From positions 930,001 through 994,000 of the forward strand of contig NZ_CP071051.1 of NCBI RefSeq assembly GCF_017161405.1: a DNA stretch of 64,000 nt. The letters run 5' to 3'. Below the pieces are notes generated by a model. It ran no database searches. It was given only the letters and a program-made list of their open reading frames with translations, and was not told where the DNA came from. Shown here piece by piece: positions 37,388 to 46,089 of the stretch. The translations under genes and the position numbers were made by a program. The DNA is from Leucobacter sp. CX169 (GTDB lineage: Bacteria; Actinomycetota; Actinomycetes; Actinomycetales; Microbacteriaceae). The number at the start of each line of letters is the position of its first letter. The stretch's first letter is position 1.

Positions 37388-39354
37388 TCGCCAGTCACCA
37401 TCTCTGTTGCTCGTTTCTCTGCCTCGAGCTTCTGCTTGGCCCGCTGCAGCCAGATCAGCGCGTCCGCGTAACGCTTCTCTGTCGGATCTTCGGTACGTGA
37501 GTCGGGTTTGCGACCATTTACCTTGATCCAATTCTTGATCCGCGGCACCAGCGAAAGCGCCTCTTCCTCGGTGAACTCGATCCGCGTCGCCGAGATGGCG
37601 TCCGTAATGATCCGCAGAACATTCGTTGTCACCGACTTCGACATGACCTCGAAAGCGCGCTGGAACGGGTTAACCGAATCGATGAGGTTGATATTGATTT
37701 CGTCGATGTTGACGAACTTCTCGCTCATCTTGATGAACCGCTGGTCGCCGACAGTGCGCACTTCACCGTTCTTGATCACCGAGTCCACGATTACCTGCTG
37801 TCGGATCTCTTCGATCTCGGTTTCGGTCAGGTCCGGGTACTTCTCGCGAATGATCTTCGGGATGAGTACCTTGTTCGTGGTCTCAGGATCGATGCTGCCG
37901 GCAGCGGCACGAGCGAAGGTGTCATCCTGCAGAATCGTGGCCTTCAAATCGTTCAGGTCGGTGTCCACGATCTGCTTCACGCGATCAGTCGAAGGTTCCT
38001 TGAAACCCTTGATGCGCAGCGTGCCCGGTTCCGGTGCATCGCCATCGCGCTTGGCCTTGAACGTGAAGTTCTGCGCCAGCACCTGCTCCATCAGTAGCGA
38101 CGCAGTGATCGCCTTTAGCATGTTGTTGACCGAGACCTTGACCTCGGTCTGTGACGCATCCGGTTCGGCGATAAGGTTCGTGAACTGGGTATGCGTCTTG
38201 CCAGGGCTGTCGCGGGTCACGCGACCAATGATCTGGATAACCTCAGTCAGCGAGGAGCGGTAGCCCACAGTCAGAGCATGTTCGGCAAACGGCCAGTCAA
38301 AGCCCTCCTTCGCCATACCCAGCGCCAGGATGATGTCCACCGCGTCGGCTTGCTTCGATGCGACAGTCGAGAGGTAATGCAGCGTGTCAGCACGCGCCTT
38401 CTGGTTCGTGTCGTCAACGAGATCAGCCACGCGCAGGATCGCACCTGTATCGGCGCGACGGATCCGAATGATCCCGGTGTCCTCTTCGGTATCCACGACC
38501 TCACCGATCGCGTCGATGATGAACCCGACCTCTTCGATCTTGTCCTTTGTGGACTCATTGGCGTTCACGCTAGGGATGTGGAGGATCGTCTTCTTGTCCA
38601 GGTCCAACACCTCGCTGATCGCGTCGGTGTAACGCCCCTGGTAGAAGTGGTGGCCGATACCCAGAGATTTCAGGTGCTCGTAGCCGTTCAGCTGGTCGTA
38701 GTAATTAAATGTTACCGGTGTGAACTGTGCCTCGTCGTCGGCCGACAGCACCGGTACTGAGTCGCCGCGGAAGTACGATCCAGTCATGGCCACTATGTGC
38801 ACATCCGAGCCAGCCATGACGTCGCGCAGCAGTGCACCGAGGCGGTTTGCCTCAGTATCTGCCGAGACATGGTGGAACTCATCGATTGCCAGCACTGTGC
38901 CGTTGAACGCTTCGGGGGCGAGCTTCTCAAAGGCATAGCGCAACGTCGCATGCGTGCACACCAGAATCGCGTCCGGTCCGTTGAGGAAATCCACGAAAGC
39001 TTTGACCTTGCCAGATGATGACCCAGGCGTGCACAGATTGTGCTCATCCTTGATGTCCCAGTCGGCGAAGAAGCCGTTCTTGGTTAGTGGCGTGGTGGCA
39101 AACGATGCGCCGATTGAACGCTCCGGCACCGCAACGATGACCTTCTTGCGGCCCTGGTTGTAGAGCTTGTCGAGCGCCACGAACATCAGCGCACGGGACT
39201 TACCCGAGGCCGGGGGAGCCTTCACCAGCAGGTGCTGCGCATCACGCTTCTCGAAGACGCGCTGCTGCATCTCGCGCATACCCAGGGCATCGGTATGCAC
39301 TGACGCCCCGGTCTGGGAATACGTCACATCGACGATGTTCTCGGTCTTGCTCAT
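37384..39354 (-). CDS. Superfamily 2 DEAD/DEAH-type helicase
   Basis: The 656-residue protein has a Walker A variant, APPASGKS (residues 46-53), motif II DEFH (158-161), motif III-like VAMTGSYFRGD, and a second RecA domain ending with motif VI QIIGRVTRDSPGK. This arrangement resembles type I/III restriction translocases more than RNA helicases. About 250 C-terminal residues are mixed helical with no catalytic motif recognised. It sits between the methyltransferase and GIY-YIG genes with 4-base ATGA overlaps on both sides, so the three proteins are probably made in fixed ratio and may form one complex that tracks along DNA. Confidence 0.88.
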   Translation of the reverse strand: MSKTENIVDVTYSQTGASVHTDALGMREMQQRVFEKRDAQHLLVKAPPASGKSRALMFVALDKLYNQGRKKVIVAVPERSIGASFATTPLTKNGFFADWDIKDEHNLCTPGSSSGKVKAFVDFLNGPDAILVCTHATLRYAFEKLAPEAFNGTVLAIDEFHHVSADTEANRLGALLRDVMAGSDVHIVAMTGSYFRGDSVPVLSADDEAQFTPVTFNYYDQLNGYEHLKSLGIGHHFYQGRYTDAISEVLDLDKKTILHIPSVNANESTKDKIEEVGFIIDAIGEVVDTEEDTGIIRIRRADTGAILRVADLVDDTNQKARADTLHYLSTVASKQADAVDIILALGMAKEGFDWPFAEHALTVGYRSSLTEVIQIIGRVTRDSPGKTHTQFTNLIAEPDASQTEVKVSVNNMLKAITASLLMEQVLAQNFTFKAKRDGDAPEPGTLRIKGFKEPSTDRVKQIVDTDLNDLKATILQDDTFARAAAGSIDPETTNKVLIPKIIREKYPDLTETEIEEIRQQVIVDSVIKNGEVRTVGDQRFIKMSEKFVNIDEININLIDSVNPFQRAFEVMSKSVTTNVLRIITDAISATRIEFTEEEALSLVPRIKNWIKVNGRKPDSRTEDPTEKRYADALIWLQRAKQKLEAEKRATEMVTGE

Positions 39355-42053
39355 TTTTTCTTACCCTTCAAAGCCTCAGCTGCAGTCATAGCCTCATACA
39401 TACTGAACAGGTCCGACAAGCGCTGTTCGTCCGTTTCATAGCCGCTCTTCGAATAGATCGAGTCAACCAGCGCGTCGACGGCAGTGTGGGCCGCACGGAG
39501 GTCCGCCGGCATCTTGTCTGGGTCATACAGCTCAGCCAGCGTCTTTTCGCAGTGGTATTCGCGCACGTCCAGAACGCGCAGTGCCGCGACGGTGAGCTTC
39601 TCCTTCAAGACGTCAGGAAGCGCCGGTACAGGGAAGTTGTTATAAACGATCGTGCTCGAATACCGGTAGTCAGTCTTCATCTGCCCTCCAACTGCAGCGA
39701 GCCAGACCATGTGTGCCCGTGAAGTCAGGAGTGAGAAGATCCATGGTTCTGCATCGTAAACTGCGAATGCGAGATTGGAGACCACCGTGCTGGCATCGAC
39801 ATATCCCATCGGAACGTATTCTCGTCGCGCCGACGACACACTTGGCACAATGATCGAGTCTGTTGGTTTGTAGCTGCGCTGAACGAACCGATGCGGGTGA
39901 GCGGCGAATGCTGCGGTACTCGTTGCTGTACTAGCTGATCGCTCCTTCGACACTTTCTGAAATCGTGACTTAATCATCGGGATACGTTGAGCATCAGCCA
40001 TTCGATTATCTGGGATCCACAGACAAAACCGTTGGCCATCATTTATCAAGTCGGACGAACCCATGTAGCGCTTAATGAACTCCTCTGCACGAGAATCAGC
40101 GGCAAGCATTTCTGAGCGTTCCGCTGACGAAAGGACCAGTCCACCTCCGTCGCGAGGCATAGAGCCAAAAACCATGTCAGGGAGAGAAGCACCGAGTGGG
40201 CTTTTACGTCTCTCCATCACAACAGCAGCGCCGTCTGCGAGATAACCATTAATGTTTCTGGCGACCATCCGTAGACCGTCAGTAAAAATGTACTTTTCGC
40301 CAGCCCCGATCGTGCGAAGACCTATCACCGATACTGTGACACCGGCGTTTCGCTTGGCGTTGTTCTCCCATTTGAACGACGTATACGCGAACTGAATCTC
40401 GAGGCCCATGGAGAAGATCATCGGAAACATCAGCCCGACATGTTCCCCTTGCGCAACTGAGTTTGTGGTCACAAAGGCCAACTCGGCGCGCGTATCTTGG
40501 ATGTAATCGGAACCCTTTATGAACCACAACGCAATGTAGTCGAGGTTCTTTGAGAATGGTCGCCGTCCGAAAACGTAGCTGTAGTCGGCCTTTTGATCTT
40601 TCGTCTGGACTTTTGCCCCGACGTAGGGCGGGTTGCCGATCAAATAGATCTCCTCCTCGCCATCATTCGGGCAGACTTCGTTCCAATCGACTCTGGTAGC
40701 GTTGCCAGCCTTTACCTGACCAGTTTCTTTCAGCGGGATCAGCGGAATCGAGAGCTTGAACTTCTCCTTGAACTCGGTGTTCATCTGGTGCTTAGCAATC
40801 CAGATCGACAGAATCGCTACCTCGACTGCGAAGTCATCGATCTCGATGCCATAGAAGTTTTCGATATTGATCCGTGACTCGGCGTACAGCATTTGGTGTT
40901 TGCTGTCGAGTTCAAAGAGGCGCTCGAGGATGCCGTGCTCAAGGCGGCGAAGCTCCTTATACGCGATGATGAGGAAGTTTCCTGAGCCACAGGCCGGATC
41001 GAATACCTTGATCTCGCTGATCCGGTCAAGCAGCGCGCTGAGCTTCTTGACGCTGTCGAATCCAGCGTCAAACTGATCACGCAGCTCGTCCATGAACAGT
41101 GGCTCGATGGTTTTGAGTATGTTTGGCACCGAGGTGTAGTGCTGGCCAAGGTCCGAGCGCTTACCGGGTGTGACGATCGCCTGGAACATCGAGCCGAAAA
41201 TGTCAGGGTTGATCTCACGCCACACCAGCGTGCCCAGCTCGATGAGCAGCTGCCGTGCCGACTTCGTGAACACAGGCACGAACTCGTCGTCAGCCACAGA
41301 GAAAAGACGGCCATTGACGTAGGGGAAGGCCGCCAAGTGGTGCGGTTTGTCCTCGGGGCGCTCTGTATCGAGGGCAAGGAACACACCCCGCAAGAAATCC
41401 GCGGCGTCGGACCCATCAGCTTGGGTGTGTGACCCCACAGCATTGGTGAACTGGCTCTCGTCGAAGATCTCAGTGTCCTCAGCGAAGAAGCAGAAGAGTA
41501 GCCGCGTGAAGAACACGTTCAGTGAGTGACGTCCGTTTGGCTGTTCAAGCACGCCAGGGTTCGCAGCCAACAGCTCGTCGAAGAGCTTGCCCATACGCTC
41601 TGCAGCCTTGACGTCAGCAATCTTCTCGGCAACGTATTGCGCCTTCTCCATGCCGGCCCAAGGCAAGAAGAACGTGAAGTGCTTGTCGATGTCACGAATG
41701 GGGAATCCGATGGTCTCGCCGACCTGCGTGTCGATCGCGACGACCTCGTCGTAGTCCATGACGATCACAAATCGCGGGCTGTACCTCACCACCGCTGCCG
41801 AGATTCGTAGCTCCTCGAGCTCGGCCAGTGGGTCGCCATCGGTTTCGCGGAAATAGACGACGTTCTTCTGAGCGACCTCACGCGACGGGTCGGCCGCAAC
41901 ATTGAGCGAGGCGCCGTTCTTCAGGCGGGTGACGTTGCCTTTAGGCTTTCCGTATGCAAGCAACAAATCGAAGATAAATTCGCGGTCGTACGATTCTCGA
42001 CCTGCAAGTGGAGCGACGCGTTCCTCTATGGCCTTGAGATTAAGTTTTGCCAT
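39351..42053 (-). CDS. Class I SAM-dependent DNA adenine methyltransferase, MmeI/YeeA-like
   Basis: The 900-residue protein has motif I FDPACGSGNFL (351-361) and motif IV NPPY (474-477), in the order of gamma-class N6-adenine methylases. SDLGQHYTSVPNILKTIEP precedes motif I, as in MmeI-type enzymes. The remaining part after about residue 600 should hold the target-recognition domain. The N-terminal region of about 150 residues corresponds in position to the nuclease domain of MmeI but lacks a D-x(n)-E-x-K motif, so self-contained cleavage is unlikely. It is the first gene of an overlapping operon with helicase and GIY-YIG nuclease. The product would modify host sites to mark self. Confidence 0.88.
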   Translation of the reverse strand: MAKLNLKAIEERVAPLAGRESYDREFIFDLLLAYGKPKGNVTRLKNGASLNVAADPSREVAQKNVVYFRETDGDPLAELEELRISAAVVRYSPRFVIVMDYDEVVAIDTQVGETIGFPIRDIDKHFTFFLPWAGMEKAQYVAEKIADVKAAERMGKLFDELLAANPGVLEQPNGRHSLNVFFTRLLFCFFAEDTEIFDESQFTNAVGSHTQADGSDAADFLRGVFLALDTERPEDKPHHLAAFPYVNGRLFSVADDEFVPVFTKSARQLLIELGTLVWREINPDIFGSMFQAIVTPGKRSDLGQHYTSVPNILKTIEPLFMDELRDQFDAGFDSVKKLSALLDRISEIKVFDPACGSGNFLIIAYKELRRLEHGILERLFELDSKHQMLYAESRINIENFYGIEIDDFAVEVAILSIWIAKHQMNTEFKEKFKLSIPLIPLKETGQVKAGNATRVDWNEVCPNDGEEEIYLIGNPPYVGAKVQTKDQKADYSYVFGRRPFSKNLDYIALWFIKGSDYIQDTRAELAFVTTNSVAQGEHVGLMFPMIFSMGLEIQFAYTSFKWENNAKRNAGVTVSVIGLRTIGAGEKYIFTDGLRMVARNINGYLADGAAVVMERRKSPLGASLPDMVFGSMPRDGGGLVLSSAERSEMLAADSRAEEFIKRYMGSSDLINDGQRFCLWIPDNRMADAQRIPMIKSRFQKVSKERSASTATSTAAFAAHPHRFVQRSYKPTDSIIVPSVSSARREYVPMGYVDASTVVSNLAFAVYDAEPWIFSLLTSRAHMVWLAAVGGQMKTDYRYSSTIVYNNFPVPALPDVLKEKLTVAALRVLDVREYHCEKTLAELYDPDKMPADLRAAHTAVDALVDSIYSKSGYETDEQRLSDLFSMYEAMTAAEALKGKKK

Positions 42054-42106
42054 CGTGCTCTCGCCAATTCTTTACGGGCGCGCCGTTACCGGCTGCGCGA
42101 CCTCGC

Positions 42107-42147
42107 GATCGGAACGATCGATCATCTTTCCGATCATCTCAGATCAT
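42107..42147. promoter_or_regulatory. GATC cluster and direct repeats upstream of the methyltransferase
   Basis: Five GATC tetramers lie within 41 bp (starting at 42107, 42116, 42120, 42132 and 42142). CGATCATC is repeated exactly at 42119-42126 and 42131-42138, and GATCAT recurs a third time at 42142. The site is 54-94 bp before the methyltransferase start. The rest of the 408-bp gap (42054-42461) contains no gene I can support. A regulatory site is possible; autoregulation by methylation is speculation. Confidence 0.4.
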
Positions 42148-42461
42148 ATAGGCGGGAGCCTTCTGTGAAGCAGCGAGTGAGTGCTTCGATTGGTAGCGGG
42201 CATCGTCGCGGAGTTTCGCGAGTGGGGTTCGCGGTGCAACTGAAGTCATCATCCACGTGGGAGGTCGCCGCAGGCCTGGCGTACGATGATTTGTTCTTAC
42301 CGTTCTGATGCTGCATATCTCGGCGGTTATGGTTGTCGCCGCGGCAACTTCCCAGAGTGAGAGATCTTTTTCGGGAGCCAAGGCACTGCGCTCGTTTTCT
42401 CGTATGACACGGGAGTTATCCGCGGGCAAGCAAGATTGATCACTTGGACGAATCGGTCATT

Positions 42462-43253
42462 CTACTTGCGCAGCAAGTCCCCAACCTCCCGCATCCCTGC
42501 CAACACCGCATCGCGCCCGTCAGCCCCCGAATCCCATTTCGCCAGCACCGCATAGGCGATCCGCCGCTCGCGCCCCATGACCAGCCCTAAGTCAGCACGC
42601 ACATTTGAGATCGTGCCCGTCTTGTTCCACAGCCAGACGTCGCGGTCGAACGCGTAGTGGGCGAGCGGGTCGAGGTTGAACGCCGAGGCGACCATCGAGA
42701 GGTCCATGCCGGCGCCGAGCCAGCGCTGCAGCAGGTCGGACGACGCGGGGGAGAGATCTTGCTCAAGCGCCAGTCGCGAGACGAACCGTACCAGCTCGGT
42801 CGCGTTCGCGTGCGACAGCGTCGCCGGCTTGCCCGGCGGGATCGGCCAGCGCACCACGTCGTCGAGCGCCGACTCGGTGTAGCCGAGATCTCGCGTGTGC
42901 TGCTGCACCGCGGGCAGGCCCAGCACGCGGCACAGCGTGTTAGTCGCCGCGTTGTCGCTGAACGCCCCGATGAACGCCGCGATGTCGTACAGCGGCAGCG
43001 TGCTCGTCTGCAGCAGGTGCCAGATGCCCGACTCGTCCATGTGCTCGACCGGGCGCCGCGTCACCATCTCTTCGAGCGACCGCGTGCCCGCGTCGACCTC
43101 GGTGAGCAGCTTGTGCAGCAGGAAGATCTTGCCGACGCTGGCGGTGTCGAGCACCCGGTCGGGGGTCTTCGACAGCAGCACCTCGCCCGTGTCGATGTCG
43201 GTGACGAGCACCGACCACTGGGTGCCGTGCTCTTCGGTGAATGCGATGGTCAT
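42462..43253 (-). CDS. Class A beta-lactamase-like serine hydrolase lacking the omega-loop Glu
   Basis: The 263-residue protein has the three penicillin-recognising motifs: S39-V-G-K42 (nucleophile and base), S99-D-N101 and K211-T-G213. No signal peptide is apparent, which is odd for a beta-lactamase. Between residues 130 and 150, where class A enzymes carry Glu166-x-x-Leu-Asn, the loop reads RWPIPPGKPATLSHAN with no Glu. The deacylating residue is therefore missing, and efficient beta-lactam hydrolysis is doubtful; a D-amino-acid peptidase or amidase role fits the neighbouring peptide-utilisation genes. It overlaps the LysR gene by ATGA. Confidence 0.85.
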   Translation of the reverse strand: MTIAFTEEHGTQWSVLVTDIDTGEVLLSKTPDRVLDTASVGKIFLLHKLLTEVDAGTRSLEEMVTRRPVEHMDESGIWHLLQTSTLPLYDIAAFIGAFSDNAATNTLCRVLGLPAVQQHTRDLGYTESALDDVVRWPIPPGKPATLSHANATELVRFVSRLALEQDLSPASSDLLQRWLGAGMDLSMVASAFNLDPLAHYAFDRDVWLWNKTGTISNVRADLGLVMGRERRIAYAVLAKWDSGADGRDAVLAGMREVGDLLRK

Positions 43254-44206
43254 TGAGCTCCCTTGCTCTCGGTGGGTGGGGTTGGCGCCGCCGGCGCGTC
43301 CGCCCGATGAATTTCGCGCAGCACCTGCAGCAGCGACTGCGTCAGCAGGTGGGGCGCGGTGGGGGCGACGAGCGCCCAGACGCTGCGCGACAGGTGCACA
43401 TCGGGCACGTTGAGCACCACGGCATCGGCCGGCACCGCGTTCAGCGCCGCCCGCGGCACGTACGCCCCGGCGATGCCCGAGCCCGCGAGCCGCAGCGACA
43501 CCGCGAAGTCGTCGGCCCGCGCCACGATCTGCGGGCGCAGGCCGTGCGCGGCGAACAGGCTCTCGATGATCACGCTGTCGCTCGACCCCGTGTGGTGCAG
43601 CACCCACGGCCGGCCGGCGAGCGCCTCGACCGCGACCTGCGGCGAGTGGTGCAGCCCCCACGAGCGGGGCACGACGAACAGATAGGGATCCTCGCCGACC
43701 GCCACGCTCTGAAGCGTCTTGGGCCAGCTGAGCCCCGTGTTCTCGACGCGGTAGACGACCGACACGTCGATGTCCTCCCCGTCGACGAGCGCCTTCACGC
43801 TGAGCGACGGGTCGCGCACGCTCAGCCGCAGCCGCGAGCTGTGCCCGTCGGCCCCCGTGAGCTGGGCCAGGAATGGGCTGAGCGCGTGCACGAGGCTGGG
43901 GTAGACGCTCAGCCGCAGCTCCTCGAGGCTCTCGCCCGACGCGCTCTTTGCTGCGTTCACCGCCTCCTGGATCGCCTCGAGCTCGGCGAGCACCGTTGTC
44001 GAGCGCTGCGCCATGAGCTGCGCCGCGACCGTCGGCCGCACGCTTCTGGCCGTGCGCTCAAACAGGGCGACCCCGGCGCTCGCCTCGAGGGCAGCCATCT
44101 GCTGCGACACCGCCGACGGTGTGTACCCGAGCCGGTTCGCGGCCGCGACGAACGAGCCCTGCTCGATCACGACGACGAGCGTGCGCAGGTGCGAGGGGTT
44201 GAGCAT
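43250..44206 (-). CDS. LysR-family transcriptional regulator
   Basis: The 318-residue protein has an N-terminal winged HTH (LRTLVVVIEQGSFVAAANRLGYTPSAVSQQMAALEASAGVALFER) and a periplasmic-binding-protein-like effector domain of about 200 residues. It is translationally coupled to the serine hydrolase downstream and divergent from the amidohydrolase-transporter-racemase-peptidase genes, so it probably controls both directions. The inducer is unknown, perhaps a dipeptide or D-amino acid. Confidence 0.92.
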   Translation of the reverse strand: MLNPSHLRTLVVVIEQGSFVAAANRLGYTPSAVSQQMAALEASAGVALFERTARSVRPTVAAQLMAQRSTTVLAELEAIQEAVNAAKSASGESLEELRLSVYPSLVHALSPFLAQLTGADGHSSRLRLSVRDPSLSVKALVDGEDIDVSVVYRVENTGLSWPKTLQSVAVGEDPYLFVVPRSWGLHHSPQVAVEALAGRPWVLHHTGSSDSVIIESLFAAHGLRPQIVARADDFAVSLRLAGSGIAGAYVPRAALNAVPADAVVLNVPDVHLSRSVWALVAPTAPHLLTQSLLQVLREIHRADAPAAPTPPTESKGAQ

Positions 44207-44298
44207 GCGGCCTCCACGTCTCTGGGGTGGGCGAATGGGGTGGGCTGATTGGGGCGGCGAAATCGGCGAACATCACCCACCGTAGGGCGAAACCACCG

Positions 44299-44313
44299 AG
44301 CAACAGCGTTGCT
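44299..44313. promoter_or_regulatory. Candidate LysR operator
   Basis: An inverted repeat, AGCAAC-AGC-GTTGCT, lies in the 234-bp region between the LysR gene and the amidohydrolase gene. LysR sites are usually interrupted dyads of this size. Assigned from position only. Confidence 0.45.
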
Positions 44314-44440
44314 TACGCTGATGGTGCCACACTCGGTGCCCCGGCGCTAGCGTTTCGCGCGGCCGCCGCCATACTCTGAAGGCGACACAGTGGTCCGCTC
44401 GCAAGCGTAGGCCACCGCCATCTACCGGTAAGGGAAGCTA

Positions 44441-46027
44441 ATGCGAAGCGTGCTGTACGTCCACCCGAACATTCGCTCGCTCGACGCGAGCGAGTCGGTG
44501 CACGGCGCCATGCTCGTCACGGACGGCCGCATCGCGGCCCTCGGCACCCCCGCCGACCTCGCCGCCCGGGTCACCCCCGGCACCGAGACGATCGAGCTGC
44601 CGGGCGAGGTCGTGCTGCCCGGCTTCCACGACGCCCACATCCACACTGGCAATCTCGCCCGCGAGATCGGGGCGCCCGACCTCCGCGGCCTCGCGAGCCT
44701 CGACGACACCCTCGCCGCGCTGCGCGAGTACGCGATCGCGAACCCCGGCGACACCTGGGTGCTCGGCGGGCGCTGGGACCGCAACGCCTGGCAGGGCCGC
44801 CCCGAGCCGACCCGCCACCACCTCGACCAGATCTTCGGCGCCCGGCCCGTGGCGCTGCCGAGCGTCGACGGCCACTCGGTGTGGGCGAACACGGCCGGCC
44901 TGCGCGCCGCGGGCATCACCGCGGGCAGCGGGGATCCTGTGGGCGGTCGCATTGCCCGCGAGGCCGGCGGAACCGAGCCCGCGGGCCTGCTCTTTGAGAG
45001 CGCGATGGACGAGATTCGCGAGTTGTCGGAGGCCGCGATCGCGGCGGACCTGCACCTGTACCTGCGCGAGGCGCACCGGCGCCTGCTCGCCTCCGGCATC
45101 ACCCACGTCACGAACTTCGAGGGGGAGGACGTGCGCGCCGCCTACGCCCGCTTGCGGCAGGACGACCAGCTCGGCCTGCGCGCCCACCTCGGCCTCTCAA
45201 TGGACGCGCTCGACCTCGCGATCAGCGAGGGGCGGCGCACCGGCGACGGCGACGAGTGGATCACCACCGGCCCCGTCAAACTGTTCTCGGACGGCGCCCT
45301 CGGCTCGCACACCGCGCACCTGCACCACGCGTTCGAGGGTGACCCGGGCAATCAGGGCATCGAGGTGATCCCGTTTGCCCAGCTCTGCGAGCTCGTCGAC
45401 CGGGCCGTCGCGCACGGCATCGCGGTTGCGACCCACGCCATCGGTGACCGCGCGAACACCCTCGTGCTCGACGCCTACGAGCGGGCGCACGCGCAGACGC
45501 GGGCCGCGGGCCTCACGAACCGCATCGAGCACGCGCAGCACCTGCGCTGGGCGGATGTGCCGCGCTTTGCCGAGCTCGGCGTCGTCGCCTCGATGCAGCC
45601 CATTCACTGCACGAGCGACTTCCCGCTGAGCGTCGAGCTGCTCGGCGACCGCGACATCGCGCACTACCCGTGGCGGTCGCTCATCGACGCGGGCGCGCTC
45701 GTCGCGTTCGGCTCGGACGCCCCCGTCGAGCCCGCGAACCCCCTGTTCGGTGTCCACGCCGCGGTCACCCGCATGCGGCGGGATGGCGTGCCGCCCGGCG
45801 GGCGCGAGCCCGAGCAGCGCGTCAGCCTGACCGAGGCGCTGCGCGGGTTCACCTCGGCCCCCGCGCGGGCGGCGGGCCTGGGCTCCGAGTTCGGACGGCT
45901 CGCGGTCGGCGCGCACGCCGACTTCGTCGCGCTCTCGCAGGATCCCTACGCCGTCGACCCCGGCGAAATCGCGGGGCTGTCGGTCGCCCTGACGGCGGTC
46001 GCCGGCGACGTCGTCCACATCGCCTGA
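44441..46027 (+). CDS. YtcJ-like metal-dependent amidohydrolase
   Basis: The 528-residue enzyme belongs to the amidohydrolase family 3 (YtcJ-like) branch. It has the metal-binding HDAHIHTGN motif near residue 65, THAIGDRANTLVLDAYE, RIEHAQHL, and the terminal catalytic motif FGSDAPVEPANPLFGVHAAVTR. The length is typical. It would hydrolyse an N-acyl or amide bond in the cytoplasm; the exact substrate is not evident. It is the first gene of the plus-strand locus, divergent from LysR, and probably acts with the downstream importer and peptidase. Confidence 0.9.
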   Translation: MRSVLYVHPNIRSLDASESVHGAMLVTDGRIAALGTPADLAARVTPGTETIELPGEVVLPGFHDAHIHTGNLAREIGAPDLRGLASLDDTLAALREYAIANPGDTWVLGGRWDRNAWQGRPEPTRHHLDQIFGARPVALPSVDGHSVWANTAGLRAAGITAGSGDPVGGRIAREAGGTEPAGLLFESAMDEIRELSEAAIAADLHLYLREAHRRLLASGITHVTNFEGEDVRAAYARLRQDDQLGLRAHLGLSMDALDLAISEGRRTGDGDEWITTGPVKLFSDGALGSHTAHLHHAFEGDPGNQGIEVIPFAQLCELVDRAVAHGIAVATHAIGDRANTLVLDAYERAHAQTRAAGLTNRIEHAQHLRWADVPRFAELGVVASMQPIHCTSDFPLSVELLGDRDIAHYPWRSLIDAGALVAFGSDAPVEPANPLFGVHAAVTRMRRDGVPPGGREPEQRVSLTEALRGFTSAPARAAGLGSEFGRLAVGAHADFVALSQDPYAVDPGEIAGLSVALTAVAGDVVHIA

Positions 46028-46089
46028 AGCACCTCCAGTCGTTTTCACACGCAGTCATTCCACACCAACGCAGTCAAAGGAGACACACT

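Noticed and set aside
42139-42429. 96-codon minus-strand ORF upstream of the methyltransferase
   Set aside because: No recognisable domain, and it would cover the likely promoter and GATC cluster.
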